Below are positions 45,942 through 56,498 of a DNA stretch of 64,000 bases, piece after piece. Each line of letters opens with the position of its first letter. Position 1 is the stretch's first letter. The position numbers and the translations under genes are program-made. Origin of the DNA: a bacterium. Lineage in GTDB: Bacteria; Armatimonadota; Abditibacteriia; Abditibacteriales; Abditibacteriaceae. The notes under the pieces are model-generated. The model saw nothing but the letters and a program-made list of their open reading frames with translations. It was not told the origin of the DNA and did not search any database. Where the stretch lies: NCBI GenBank assembly GCA_004172935.1, contig SDZD01000011.1:1-64000 (forward strand), given 5' to 3'.

Positions 45942-47546
45942 TTAGGGCTTCAAAAACCAGCGTGCCCACAGCGAATCGTCTCGTCCAACGTACTGAGTTA
46001 TCAATTGCGGGCGGCGGTCGTGGGCATACATCTCATAAATCGTCGGCGTTTTGTCCTTATTTGGAAAATGCACTAATCCTTCGGTCTTTTCGGTGTGTGC
46101 GAAATAGATGGCGTATTGAACGCTGTGCAAGCCACCAATGCAGAGCAAAACCACCAGAAAGACCCTAAGCGCTGGAGTGCGCTGGGGTAACGGCACGCGC
46201 AACGCCGACGCACACGCCAGACACACCACCACAAGCGGCGCCACCACCGAGCGCAACAGGTCGTTGTAAAGCCCATATTGGAACAGCGGCAAAACCACCA
46301 AAGTCGCCACACTCGCCAGCAGAAACGGCATCAATGGCGAAGTGATTCTGGCGCGACGCCACAGCAACACGGACAAAATAGCGAAAATACCGAACTCGAA
46401 TAGAGAGAAGGCAATCCATGAACTGAAAAAGCTGATGCCGTAGTCGCGTATAAAAGCTGGGGCCATGAAAGTGAACTTGTAACCTCTGCCCCCAGCAACG
46501 CCAGCGGGCAATGGCACCCGCGACATCAGATAGCCGAACTGCATGGGCCATAGCGCCACAACGAACACCCACGGCCACAGCGCCATTTTGCGTTTAGAGC
46601 GCACTTGCTGCCCTACCCTCACGGCCAATAGCGGCAAGCAGCCAATCCATGCCCAAGGGTTCCACAGCGGCAACAAGGCGCACGTCACCAGGTCGAACGA
46701 CAGCGAGCGCCAACAGTCGCTTTTTTCTCCGTCCTGCTTGCTCAAAGGCGAGGTGCCGCGCAGTAAAATCGCGCAACCCAGCCACCCGGCCAGAGCGGCG
46801 TGCGGCACCCAGAACAACTCGGTGGCGTGCGCGTAGTAACCCCACCACTGAATCGGCTTTTCCCACCATTCGTTGGAGATGGGCTTCAAATGGAAGCCAT
46901 GCCCGCGCGATAACCCGGTGATTTTGTCGCCGAGGTAATCGAGGCCGCCAAAGGCCGCGAACAAAACACCCGCCCACCTGGCACGCGGCCCGACAAGCCA
47001 CGCCAACCACGCCGCCATGAGGCCCATGACCACGAGCGCCCCCGCCTGATGGGCAATGAGCGCCGCCGTCCAACCGAAAACTTTTCCCACCAGAGCGGCA
47101 GGCAGATAGAAAGCGGTGTAATACGTCAGATGGACGGCATCGGGCGCTTCTGAGTAGCGTACTGGCCACTCAAAGCGCACCAGATCGGCGAGGACGGCGT
47201 TGTGCTTCTTCCAGTCGCCCGATTGATAGCCTAAGCCCCCGATTCCCGACCCGAAACACATCAAAGCCAGCGGAGCAAATGCCCACAACGCCGTCATTCT
47301 CAAATCACGGCAGGTCGGAAGGTCGAGCGCGGATTCGTCTTCTCCGCGCGCCAATGCCCACAGCGCGGCAACGACCGCAACGACCATCGCCACGTTCCAG
47401 GGAGTACGTAACCAGAACGCCGCCCACAGAATTAATGGAGTCGCCAACACCGCCACCGACACAATCAAGAGGCCACACGGCCAAAACCACTGCGAGAAAT
47501 CGTGCCCGCTCGCGGGGGAATTGGAGCGGCGAAAAGGCATCGTCAT
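45942..47546 (-). CDS. Polytopic membrane protein (putative GT-C-like)
   Basis: 534 aa, many TM segments; YSEAPDAVHLTYYTAFYLPAALVG loop. Confidence 0.65.
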   Translation of the reverse strand: MTMPFRRSNSPASGHDFSQWFWPCGLLIVSVAVLATPLILWAAFWLRTPWNVAMVVAVVAALWALARGEDESALDLPTCRDLRMTALWAFAPLALMCFGSGIGGLGYQSGDWKKHNAVLADLVRFEWPVRYSEAPDAVHLTYYTAFYLPAALVGKVFGWTAALIAHQAGALVVMGLMAAWLAWLVGPRARWAGVLFAAFGGLDYLGDKITGLSRGHGFHLKPISNEWWEKPIQWWGYYAHATELFWVPHAALAGWLGCAILLRGTSPLSKQDGEKSDCWRSLSFDLVTCALLPLWNPWAWIGCLPLLAVRVGQQVRSKRKMALWPWVFVVALWPMQFGYLMSRVPLPAGVAGGRGYKFTFMAPAFIRDYGISFFSSWIAFSLFEFGIFAILSVLLWRRARITSPLMPFLLASVATLVVLPLFQYGLYNDLLRSVVAPLVVVCLACASALRVPLPQRTPALRVFLVVLLCIGGLHSVQYAIYFAHTEKTEGLVHFPNKDKTPTIYEMYAHDRRPQLITQYVGRDDSLWARWFLKP

Positions 47547-47675
47547 AAAGCGCCTCTATTTTATAGCGCTCCTTTGCCCTATGTTCAGCGAGCGTCAAAA
47601 AGCATTGCTAACGGTGGCTCGATTGGCCTTCCACCTTTAGTAATTCCGCCTCAAGGGTCACACTTAGGGGCCTTA

Positions 47676-49547
47676 ATGCCCTCATCGCTGCGTTCTCCTC
47701 GAATTTTGCTCCAACTATGCTTGTGGTTGGTGCTGCTTTTCGGTTTGGGATGCCGCTTTTACGGGTTGAACTGGGATAAAAGCACTGGCCTTCACCCTGA
47801 CGAGCGTTTTTGTTCGGGCATCGTGCCGCGCCTGCAGTGGCCCTCTTCGGTCGGCGAATGGTTCAACTCCAACAAAAGTCCGCTCAACCCCTCCAATTTG
47901 GTCAACGACAAAGGCGAGCGCGACACCCACTACGTTTACGGGCAACTTCCCCTCATGATCGCCAAGGTCGTCATGGGCAACCAGGATAATCCCGAAGAGG
48001 CGTCATTACTCGTCCACGCATTGAGAGCGGCGACGGGAAGACCCCAGACAGATAGAGTGGAAGCCTTACCAGTGCTACGCGGCTTATCGGCGTTTTTCGA
48101 CTGCCTGACCGTGTTGTTCGCGCTTCTGATCGCCCGCCGCCTGTTGGGGCCGCGCTGGGGCTTGTTTGCGGGCGCGCTGGTGTCTCTGGCAGCACTGAAT
48201 ATCCAGCAAAGTCACTACTTCACCACCGACACCTTCGCAGCCACCTTCATGACGCTCGCCTTCTGGAATGGCGCGCGCTGGGTAGACACTCGCAAACGCT
48301 TCGATGCCCTCGGTTTGGGTCTGTGGTTCGGCTGTTCGCTGGCGTGCAAGCTATCGAGCGCCTTCTTCGTTATCGCGTGGCTTGGCTTCGTCGCTCTGGC
48401 ATGGCGACGCTATGGCGGCAAATACACGTTTCCCATCGCCCTCTGTAGTTTTCTACTGTCGTTCTGGGCGTTTCGCACCCTGAACCCGATGATGTTCATG
48501 GGAGCCAGAGGCGTCTTTGACTTGCATCTTGACCCGCGCTTTTTGGAGCGCGCCGATGGGCAATGGGTGGGCGATTTCGGTCAGCAACTAGGAATCACCA
48601 ACGGCGAAGTCGATGTGCCCTTCAACGTGCAGTGGGTCGGGCGCAAACCGTGGCTCTTCTCGCTCGTGAATCTGGGTTGGTGGGGCTTCGGTTGGCCGCT
48701 GTTGCTCACAGGCATCGCGGGTGGCGCGTGGGCATTGCGACGCCCCAAACGGGCGCCAGTGCTATTTATCGCGGCGCTGTTCGTGTTGGTTTCGCTGGGA
48801 GTCCAGGGCGCCCAATTCTCCAAGTTCACCCGCTACTATCTGCCGCTGACCCCGATGTTCGCATTGATGGCGGCATTCTTCTGGCGCGAACTGCTGGCCT
48901 CCAAGCCCAAAGTGCGCCCTGTGGCGGGCTTAGCGCTCGCTTATTCGCTCGCATGGTGCTTCGCGGTCACAACCATCTACAGCCGCCCTCACACGCGCCT
49001 ACAAGCCTCGGAATGGATAGTTGAGACCATTCCTCCCGGCACCCGCATCACCACCGAAACCAGTTGGGATGAGGGCTTGCCTATTTCGTGGGGGCCAACG
49101 GGTCAGGGGGGACTTATAGACCAAAAACTCGAATCCTACGACCTCGATACTCCCGCAAAGCGCCTCAAGTTGGTGGAGGTATTATCGAGCAGCGAATGGC
49201 TTTTCATTTCATCGGGACGCAGTTGGCAAAACGTGCCACGCTGGCCGCAGAAATGGCCGATGATGACCAAGTTCTATCAAGCTCTTTTCAATGGCGAATT
49301 GGGCTTCGACAAAGTACAGGAATTCACCAGTTACCCCAGCCTCGGCCCCTTGCACTTTCCCGACGACCAGTTGGAAGAAGCCCTCAGCGTCTACGACCAT
49401 CCGCGCGTGTTGATATTTCGCAAACGCGATACGTTCACGCCAGAAAATATGGCCCGCATCCTGAACGATGTGGCCTTGCCGACAACCGACCAGTTCCACC
49501 CGCGCGAAGCCCCCGGCAAGTGGGATTACCTGCCCCAACCACAGTAG
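47676..49547 (+). CDS. GT-C/GT39-like membrane glycosyltransferase
   Basis: FYGLNWDKSTGLHPDERFCSGIVPRLQ first-loop motif, many TM; ATG at 47676 preferred. Confidence 0.8.
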   Translation: MPSSLRSPRILLQLCLWLVLLFGLGCRFYGLNWDKSTGLHPDERFCSGIVPRLQWPSSVGEWFNSNKSPLNPSNLVNDKGERDTHYVYGQLPLMIAKVVMGNQDNPEEASLLVHALRAATGRPQTDRVEALPVLRGLSAFFDCLTVLFALLIARRLLGPRWGLFAGALVSLAALNIQQSHYFTTDTFAATFMTLAFWNGARWVDTRKRFDALGLGLWFGCSLACKLSSAFFVIAWLGFVALAWRRYGGKYTFPIALCSFLLSFWAFRTLNPMMFMGARGVFDLHLDPRFLERADGQWVGDFGQQLGITNGEVDVPFNVQWVGRKPWLFSLVNLGWWGFGWPLLLTGIAGGAWALRRPKRAPVLFIAALFVLVSLGVQGAQFSKFTRYYLPLTPMFALMAAFFWRELLASKPKVRPVAGLALAYSLAWCFAVTTIYSRPHTRLQASEWIVETIPPGTRITTETSWDEGLPISWGPTGQGGLIDQKLESYDLDTPAKRLKLVEVLSSSEWLFISSGRSWQNVPRWPQKWPMMTKFYQALFNGELGFDKVQEFTSYPSLGPLHFPDDQLEEALSVYDHPRVLIFRKRDTFTPENMARILNDVALPTTDQFHPREAPGKWDYLPQPQ

Positions 49548-49589
49548 GTCGGGCAGAGCTGCCAAGCGGCACTAAAAACTCCTCCCAAT

Positions 49590-50570
49590 CTACAGACTTA
49601 GTTGCCCCAGAATCGCGGCCCCGACCGAAGCGTCGTGTTGAGCTTTGACGACGCGCCATCCTGAAATCGGCAAATAGTCGCGTTTGAGTTCGACCATAGC
49701 TTCGGTCGCATTGAAACCAACAGTGCCGCGCAGGAAATCGTCTTCGAACAGTCCACCGCGAAGCGCGATGAGCATTTCAACGGGTGGAGCGCCCATTTCC
49801 TGACGCGATTGGAGCAACGCCTTGCCCACGCAACGAACACCACGGGAAAGCGCCTGAGCGCTACGCGCGCGAATCTCGATAGCTTCGGAGACACCTTCCT
49901 CGGCGCAGCGTGAAACAACGCGCGCCAGCGAGGCAATGATGTCGCGGGTGATGTTGGGCGAGTAGATGAGCTGCACCAATTCGTCGCCCTCGCGCACATC
50001 CAGATGTTCCATGACAGAAATCGCGAGAGGGGTCGCATGAGCGCGCCCATCGAGGGCGCGGCAAGTGGCCCGCAACGCCTCGACGCCAACCCAGTAGCCG
50101 CCGCCTTCGTCGCCAAGAATTGGCCCCCAGCCATCGGCGTAAACGCGGGCGCCGAACTCGTCGGCGCCAAAGGTAATGGCGCCTGTGCCTCCCGAAACGA
50201 CGATGCCCGTCGCCCCGGCAAAGGCCCCGGCATGAGCCGCCACCACATCGGTTTCGAGGGCGAAGGGAACGATGCACACCACGCTCAGCGCGTCGCGCAT
50301 TCTGATGGCGTCAGCTTCGCGCCGCACGCCCGCGAGTCCAAATCCCCAGGAGCGAACATTCGCAGCCTCGAATGATGAATCGAGTTCGCGAGCATTTTCG
50401 AGCGCGTTCTGAGCAGCCAGAGCGCAGTTGCGCGCCGCTGTGGCGACGCCCACCGCGAAGTGATTGGCCGCGCCCGCCTCGCCGCGTCCCAGAACCTCAT
50501 AGTCCGCGTTCACTACTACCGCGCGTGTTTTCGAGCCGCCGCCGTCAATACCGAGAAAATAGTCGCTCAT
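49590..50570 (-). CDS. BadF/BadG/BcrA/BcrD-type ATPase (N-acetylglucosamine kinase-like)
   Basis: YFLGIDGGGSKTRAVVVNADYEVLGRGEAGAAN; GIVVSGGTGAITFG; DGWGPILGDEGGGYWVGVEALRA. Confidence 0.92.
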   Translation of the reverse strand: MSDYFLGIDGGGSKTRAVVVNADYEVLGRGEAGAANHFAVGVATAARNCALAAQNALENARELDSSFEAANVRSWGFGLAGVRREADAIRMRDALSVVCIVPFALETDVVAAHAGAFAGATGIVVSGGTGAITFGADEFGARVYADGWGPILGDEGGGYWVGVEALRATCRALDGRAHATPLAISVMEHLDVREGDELVQLIYSPNITRDIIASLARVVSRCAEEGVSEAIEIRARSAQALSRGVRCVGKALLQSRQEMGAPPVEMLIALRGGLFEDDFLRGTVGFNATEAMVELKRDYLPISGWRVVKAQHDASVGAAILGQLSL

Positions 50571-50694
50571 CTGTGGGAAGTTTGGAGTCTAAAGTGCGAC
50601 GCCAAGTTAAATTGAATCATTTTCTTTAGTTCCTGAAAATAGCAAACAACAAATGGCAGCGAATCGCGCGTTTTCGCCATGAACGACAGCGAGA

Positions 50695-50988
50695 TTAACG
50701 GAGGAACGTGAACAAGAAGATGGCAGCCACCACACCATAAACAGGGGCGACCGCACCCACTTTGAGGGCGAACTCATAATCGCCGTCGAACCATTTTTTC
50801 CAGCCCAGGCCAATGCATGTCAGCGTTACCAGAGGAAACACCATGAATACCCAGAACACGATCCAGAGGCCGATCTTCTTTTGGCTGCCGGGGGCATCGA
50901 AAATCATCACCGTGGGCAAGATGCACACAAGCGAGACCAACAGAACCAGGATGTTAAAGAGGTTGAGAAATACAGCCGCATTTTTCAT
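50695..50988 (-). CDS. Small hypothetical membrane protein
   Basis: 97 aa with about three hydrophobic segments. Confidence 0.55.
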   Translation of the reverse strand: MKNAAVFLNLFNILVLLVSLVCILPTVMIFDAPGSQKKIGLWIVFWVFMVFPLVTLTCIGLGWKKWFDGDYEFALKVGAVAPVYGVVAAIFLFTFLR

Positions 50989-51008
50989 GACACCCTATAG
51001 AATGAAAA

Positions 51009-51036
51009 AGCCGCGAAAGATGTTCCTTCGCGGCTT
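51009..51036 (-). terminator. Rho-independent terminator after ftsW
   Basis: aagccgcgaa / ttcgcggctt followed by TTTTT on the minus strand. Confidence 0.85.
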
Positions 51037-51045
51037 GGTTTCTTT

Positions 51046-52419
51046 TTAATTTTCTTGGCAGTGGGTGCGTGAGACGCTGAGCACAAGTCCAACACCTAAT
51101 AAGGCGCACCATAATCCCGACCCGCCATAGGTCAGGACAGGTAGCGGCATTCCCGTCACTGGTAACACTCCGCTCACAACTCCGATGTTGCCCAGTGCCT
51201 GTAGCGCCCATAGCGCCCCAACACCGGAACAGAGTAGTTTCGCGAACCTATCATTGGAGCTGTGCCCGATCTGGAAGCAGAAGAAGACTATGGCTCCATA
51301 AAGTCCAACCAACAGAACCGCGCCCCACAACCCGGTCTCTTCGGCGATAACGGCGAAGATGAAGTCGGTGTGCGGAGCAGGAAGGTGGCCCTGCTTATAG
51401 AGCGAAGCGCCCAAACCGACACCTGCGGGGCCGCCGCGCACAATAGCGCGTTCGCCCTGCAACTGCTGATAGTTGCCACCCTGCTCGTCATCGCCACCCG
51501 ATAGCTTGGCCGCGATGCGGTCTTGCTGATAGGTCGCGAGGAACGGAACAGAGTGGGTCTTGCACATGAACACAGTGATGATGCCAAGGCCCACAATGGG
51601 GAGCAAGATTTTCTTGAAATGCGCCGTGGGCACGCCCGCACAAAATGCGACGACGAACGGGATAGCTGCCAGAACCAACGCCGCCGAAAGGTGGGGTTGG
51701 ATGAAGGTTAGAACGAAGGGCACACCCGCGATGCCAGCAGCCCAACCCCACGGGCGCATCGTCTTTTGAGAGCGACGAACCGATAGCTTCCAGTAGTCGG
51801 CCATGACGCCGATGAGGGCGATTTTGGCGAGTTCAGAAAACTGGAAAGTGACGGGGCCAAGCTTCACCCAGCGCTCGACGTTGCCCATAGCAAAGCCCAG
51901 CGGCGAGAACTTGGTGAGCAGCAAACCAGCCACTGCAACCATGTACAGCGTCCACACGAAACCGCGCACTTTGCGGGTATCGAGACGCGACACGAACACC
52001 ATCATCACTATACCGAACACGACGTTCATCAACTGGCGCGACAGGAAGAAATTCGGGTCGCCACCGTGTTGGTCGAGAGCGATAGCTGTCGAAGCCGAAT
52101 AAACGAGCGGAACCGAAACCGCCGACAGCACGAGGGCAGCGACGAGCAAACCCCAGTGGCAGGGCGCCATCGGCACCTTTGTCTTAGCGACCTTTTTGGG
52201 TTCTTTCTTCTGAACGGGCGCAACCGGAGCCGCGTCCAATTCGGTATGGGACGTAGCGATAGGTGGGACTAGTTCGAGTTCGGGCTTAAAGTCGTGCTCC
52301 ACTTCGCGGTCGATGCGGTTGCGAGTGTGTGTGTGGAGTGTGGTCTCGTGCGGGCGGGCGGCAATTTTGTGACGCTCGAACCGAGACCGTGTGGCGACGG
52401 TGGGTTCTTGTGGCTTCAT
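51046..52419 (-). CDS. ftsW: FtsW/RodA/SpoVE family peptidoglycan polymerase
   Basis: MGNVERWVKLGPVTFQFSELAKIALIGVMADYW; FIFAVIAEETGLWGAVLLVGLYG; VSGVLPVTGMPLPVLTYGGSGL; located in the dcw cluster. Confidence 0.95.
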   Translation of the reverse strand: MKPQEPTVATRSRFERHKIAARPHETTLHTHTRNRIDREVEHDFKPELELVPPIATSHTELDAAPVAPVQKKEPKKVAKTKVPMAPCHWGLLVAALVLSAVSVPLVYSASTAIALDQHGGDPNFFLSRQLMNVVFGIVMMVFVSRLDTRKVRGFVWTLYMVAVAGLLLTKFSPLGFAMGNVERWVKLGPVTFQFSELAKIALIGVMADYWKLSVRRSQKTMRPWGWAAGIAGVPFVLTFIQPHLSAALVLAAIPFVVAFCAGVPTAHFKKILLPIVGLGIITVFMCKTHSVPFLATYQQDRIAAKLSGGDDEQGGNYQQLQGERAIVRGGPAGVGLGASLYKQGHLPAPHTDFIFAVIAEETGLWGAVLLVGLYGAIVFFCFQIGHSSNDRFAKLLCSGVGALWALQALGNIGVVSGVLPVTGMPLPVLTYGGSGLWCALLGVGLVLSVSRTHCQEN

Positions 52420-52478
52420 GTGTGGCGGCGACGGATGGTGTGAAGTAGTGAAGCGGAGACCTGGTTGAGAAGTTGCTT

Positions 52479-53894
52479 TTACAACTCGCGAACTAAACGT
52501 CGAAACGTTTCGCCGCGATCTTCATAAGACGTAAATTGATCAAAACTCGCGCAAGCGGGACTTAAAACAACTGTTTCGTCAGAAGCGGAATTCATTTTGG
52601 CAAGTTGTAGGACTTCTGCCAATGTGTTTTCCCTAAAAATGTACACATTTTCCACATTTTCCCTATGTGCAACATCTTCTAACATCGGTGCAGCTTCTCC
52701 AAACAAGTAAATGCGTGCATTGGCATCTCGAACTGCACGCATCAGGTTTTCATAAGACTCGGCCTCGATCTTGGCGCGCCCACCTAAAAGGAGTGAGACG
52801 GGAGCCGGAAACGCCCTCAACGCGGCAATGGAAGCATCGGGAATGGTGGACTGCGAATCGTTGACGTAAGTCACGCCATCCTTGTTAGCAACTACTTCCA
52901 AACGATGCGGCAACGTCTGGAAGTTGCGGATGGCTTCGGCCAGTTCGCTCTTGTATTTCCAGATTTCCGGGCCAACAGCGCCCGCGACAGCCCCAAGCGC
53001 CGCCGCTACGTTGCTGTAGTTGTGTTGCCCCTGAAGCGGCACTTCGCTGAAGGGCAGAATTGCCGAATCGCCCTGCCACCACATCTCTAGAGAAAGGTTG
53101 TCGTCCTTGTTAGCGACGTTGCCCTGCTCGTCTCGCGAGGTCGTCGTCAGCACTCGATAAGGAGCGCTTGCTCCTTCTGCTTCAAGTTCGGAAATGAACT
53201 TCCAAACGCGCTCATCATCAGAGTTGAACACGCCCCAATCGCCCTTGCCCAAATTGTTAAAGAGCTTCAATTTGGTTTCCCAATACTGCTCCAAATCGGG
53301 GTGATAATCCTGATGGTCTTCGAGGAGCGAAAGCAGCACAGCAACGCGCGGTTTGAAGGTGGGGGCTTTTTCGAGTTGGAAGCTAGAAACCTCGACGACG
53401 GCCCACGAATCGGCGTTGAGTTCGGGGAGAGCCGAGATAAGAGGCGTTCCGGTGTTACCCGCGCTGACGGCATTAAGGCCACAGGCGCGCAACAATTCGG
53501 TGATGAGTTTGACCGTGGTGGATTTGCCTTTGGTGCCTGTCACGGCGACCATTGGACAGGGGCAAAAACGGCTGGCCAATTCGAGTTCGCCGATGACTTC
53601 GCCGCCCGCCGCCTCGACTCGCTCGATGACCGATTTGAGCGGCTCGAAATGAACTTTGAGGCCGGGAGAAAGCACCACTAAATCGCACTTTTCGATGCCA
53701 TCAAAACCGTGTTCGCCAAGTTGAAGTTCGACGCCCTCGGATTCGAGTTCGAGGACAGCGGCGCTCACAGCGCCTCGCTCTTTGGAATCGTAGCCAACGA
53801 CAGTGGCGCCACGCTCAAGCAGGAAGCGGGCGGCAGGAATCCCAGCGCGGGCGAGTCCGATGACGGCGGCGCGTTTGTTTTCAAATTCGTTCAT
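52479..53894 (-). CDS. murD: UDP-N-acetylmuramoylalanine--D-glutamate ligase
   Basis: MVAVTGTKGKSTTVKLITELL; PHRLEVVANKDGVTYVNDSQSTIPDASIAAL. ATG at 53894 preferred; the ORF extension translates repeat sequence. Confidence 0.96.
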   Translation of the reverse strand: MNEFENKRAAVIGLARAGIPAARFLLERGATVVGYDSKERGAVSAAVLELESEGVELQLGEHGFDGIEKCDLVVLSPGLKVHFEPLKSVIERVEAAGGEVIGELELASRFCPCPMVAVTGTKGKSTTVKLITELLRACGLNAVSAGNTGTPLISALPELNADSWAVVEVSSFQLEKAPTFKPRVAVLLSLLEDHQDYHPDLEQYWETKLKLFNNLGKGDWGVFNSDDERVWKFISELEAEGASAPYRVLTTTSRDEQGNVANKDDNLSLEMWWQGDSAILPFSEVPLQGQHNYSNVAAALGAVAGAVGPEIWKYKSELAEAIRNFQTLPHRLEVVANKDGVTYVNDSQSTIPDASIAALRAFPAPVSLLLGGRAKIEAESYENLMRAVRDANARIYLFGEAAPMLEDVAHRENVENVYIFRENTLAEVLQLAKMNSASDETVVLSPACASFDQFTSYEDRGETFRRLVREL

Positions 53895-53921
53895 GTTATT
53901 TTGGTTTAACCGCAAAACGCA

Positions 53922-53954
53922 AAGGCACAGAGAAATTTTCGTTCTCTGTGCCTT
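53922..53954. repeat. CACAGAG-type inverted repeat (13-bp perfect arms) between murD and mraY
   Basis: aaggcacagagaa / ttctctgtgcctt, 7-nt loop. Confidence 0.85.
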
Positions 53955-53975
53955 CAAAGGAAATAACGGGGCTAT

Positions 53976-55091
53976 TTACCAGGGGAAGCGGGGCAGAATT
54001 TCCAATTTCCACAGGATGAGGCCAATGATGGTGGTGAGGGCATTAATGGCCCAGAATGTTCCAACCACGCGCCATTCGCTCCAACCGCCGAGTTCGTAGT
54101 GGTGGTGCAAGGGAGCGCGGCGGAAGATGCGTTTGCCCTCGCCGGTCTTCTTTTTGGTGTATTTGAAGTAGGCCACCTGTCCCATCACCGAGAACATCTC
54201 GATATAGAACATGAAACCGATGAATGGCAACAAAAACACCGAGCGAGTGAGAATGGCACCAGCGCCCAGAGCGGCCCCTAAAGCGAGCGAGCCGGTGTCG
54301 CCCATGAAGACCTTAGCGGGATTCTTGTTGAAGGCGAGAAAGCCTAAACAGGCGCCGCCCAAGGCAATCCACACCATTTCAGCGGCGCTGGCGAAGAGGC
54401 CGATTTCGGCCTGTCCCCACGTTTCGAGGAAGAGCAAACCAAAGACGAGGCCGACTTGTACGCTCAGACCTGCGGCTAAACCGTCGATACCATCGGTGAG
54501 GTTGACGGCGTTCGAGGTGCCAATGATAAGCAGGAAGCAAATCGCGTAGATACCCAGATGGAAGGCGAGATGGGGTTCGTCCCGCTGTACGATTGGAGGC
54601 GCTTGCGTCCACATCAGGGCGATAATGCCCAAAAAGGCGAAGGCAAGAATGATTTGCCCCGCGAGCTTGGCTTTCGAGGTGAGGCCACCTTTGCCGCGTG
54701 CTTTCAACCAGTCGTCGGCAAAGCCCAGAGCGCAGTGAGCCAGCACACAGAGCAGGAATGCGGCAGAACCTGCCAGATACCAACCATAAGGGATTGTGAA
54801 GGTAGAAAGAGCGAGGTGCCCCAGAGCCAACATCAAGGTTCCAGTAGCAATACAGGAGAGAGCCGCAGAACCGATGATTCCCAAACCACCCATCGAAGGG
54901 GTGCCCGCTTTTTGAAGGTGGGAATCGGGGGTGTCTTCGCGAGGCGACCACTTCATGCCTTTGAGCGCTTTGAGCCAACGGATGAGACCGCTGCCAGTGA
55001 AGAGCATCAATACCCATGCGAAAATCCACAGCGGGAGGGCGACAATAAAGGGACTGCTCAAAAGCTGAGCGAGAGTTTGTGCATTGGACAT
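53976..55091 (-). CDS. mraY: Phospho-N-acetylmuramoyl-pentapeptide transferase
   Basis: HLQKAGTPSMGGLGIIGSAAL; NAVNLTDGIDGLAAGLS; VFMGDTGSLALGAALGA; RRAPLHHHYELGGWSEWRVV. Confidence 0.97.
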   Translation of the reverse strand: MSNAQTLAQLLSSPFIVALPLWIFAWVLMLFTGSGLIRWLKALKGMKWSPREDTPDSHLQKAGTPSMGGLGIIGSAALSCIATGTLMLALGHLALSTFTIPYGWYLAGSAAFLLCVLAHCALGFADDWLKARGKGGLTSKAKLAGQIILAFAFLGIIALMWTQAPPIVQRDEPHLAFHLGIYAICFLLIIGTSNAVNLTDGIDGLAAGLSVQVGLVFGLLFLETWGQAEIGLFASAAEMVWIALGGACLGFLAFNKNPAKVFMGDTGSLALGAALGAGAILTRSVFLLPFIGFMFYIEMFSVMGQVAYFKYTKKKTGEGKRIFRRAPLHHHYELGGWSEWRVVGTFWAINALTTIIGLILWKLEILPRFPW

Positions 55092-56498
55092 TTACTTTTG
55101 GAGCCCCTCAACAACTACTTCCAAACCGACACTGCGGCTGCCTTTGACCAAAATGACATCGTTGGGCTGGATGAAACTGGCGATCTCTTTGTGGGCGGAT
55201 TCGGCGTTATCGAACCAGTGAATTTCCATGTCGTTTTCGACTTCTTTGGCGGCGCGTACTGCGGAGTTGAGCAGGGGGCGCGATTCGCCGCCGACGCAAA
55301 CGAGAAGTTCGGCGAACTGACCCGCGAAAGTGCCGATTTTCTGGTGTTCGGGTTCGGAGTAGGCGCCAAGTTCCTTCATGTCACCGAGAATGGCGACACG
55401 GCGGCCACTGCCGGGAAAATCGAGCAGTGTTTGCAGGGCGGCGCGCATGGAGTCGGGGCCAGCGTTGTAGCAATCGTCGATGATGGTGATGCCATCATTG
55501 GCTTTGACGACACGCATTCGGGCGCCGGGAAGTTCGGCACCTTCAAGGGCCAGAGAGATGGCGGTTGGCTCAATGCCTAACTGGTGGGCGACAGCAAAGG
55601 CAGCAGTGGCGTTAACAGCGTTGTGGATGCCAGGCAGACGAAGCGTAACGGGCCATTCTTCGCCGCCGAATTCAACAGAGAACTCGACCCAACCATCAGG
55701 GCTGATTTGGGCCTCGACCACACGATAATCGGCGCCTTCGTGGACTCCGAAGGTGACGATGCGGCATTTGCATTTCGACTTGAGCAAATCGAAGAACTGC
55801 GAGTCGAAGGGCAGAACGGCCAAACCCTCTTCGGGCAGATTTTCGAGGAGTTCGGCTTTGGCTAGAGCAACCTCTTCCACCGAACCGAGTAATTCTACGT
55901 GTTGGGGGCCGACGTTGGTGATGATGCCAATAGTCGGTTCGGCAACTTTGGCGAGGTAGTCGATTTGGTCGCGGCCCCTCATTCCCATTTCAATAACGGC
56001 GGTCTCATGGTTTTCGTCCAACTGAAACAGCGTCATGGGGACGCCAATTTCGTTGTTGAAGTTGGCTTTGGAGGTCAGCGTGTTGAACTTCGAGCAGAGC
56101 GCGGCGAAGAGTAGCGCTCGTGTCGAGGTTTTGCCGTAGGAGCCAGTAATACCGACCAGCGAAATATCGAAGCGGCGGCGATGGAAGCGCGCCAAATCGC
56201 CAAGGGCGATGAGGCTGTCAGGGACTTGGAACTGGAGAATTGGCCCCTGCTCATCGACCTGCTGAACGATTGCTCCCTTCACTTGCTTTTCAGCGACTTG
56301 CGGAAGAAAGTTGTGGGCATCGAACTTTTCGCCTTTGAGCGCTACGAAAAGACTGTTCTCATCGACAATACGCGAGTCGGTGACTACTCCTTGAAAAGTA
56401 AAAGGCGCCTCGTTTGGCTGGCTCAGCGTTGCATTAGTGGCACGCTGAACCTCTTCCGCAGTGAAGGAAGCTGAATTGGTTCCGAGGGTTTCGGCCAT
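55092..56498 (-). CDS. murF: UDP-N-acetylmuramoyl-tripeptide--D-alanyl-D-alanine ligase
   Basis: LVGITGSYGKTSTRALLFAAL; NNEIGVPMTLFQLDENHETAVIEMGMRGRDQIDYLAKVAEPTIGIITNVGPQHVELLGS. Confidence 0.96.
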   Translation of the reverse strand: MAETLGTNSASFTAEEVQRATNATLSQPNEAPFTFQGVVTDSRIVDENSLFVALKGEKFDAHNFLPQVAEKQVKGAIVQQVDEQGPILQFQVPDSLIALGDLARFHRRRFDISLVGITGSYGKTSTRALLFAALCSKFNTLTSKANFNNEIGVPMTLFQLDENHETAVIEMGMRGRDQIDYLAKVAEPTIGIITNVGPQHVELLGSVEEVALAKAELLENLPEEGLAVLPFDSQFFDLLKSKCKCRIVTFGVHEGADYRVVEAQISPDGWVEFSVEFGGEEWPVTLRLPGIHNAVNATAAFAVAHQLGIEPTAISLALEGAELPGARMRVVKANDGITIIDDCYNAGPDSMRAALQTLLDFPGSGRRVAILGDMKELGAYSEPEHQKIGTFAGQFAELLVCVGGESRPLLNSAVRAAKEVENDMEIHWFDNAESAHKEIASFIQPNDVILVKGSRSVGLEVVVEGLQK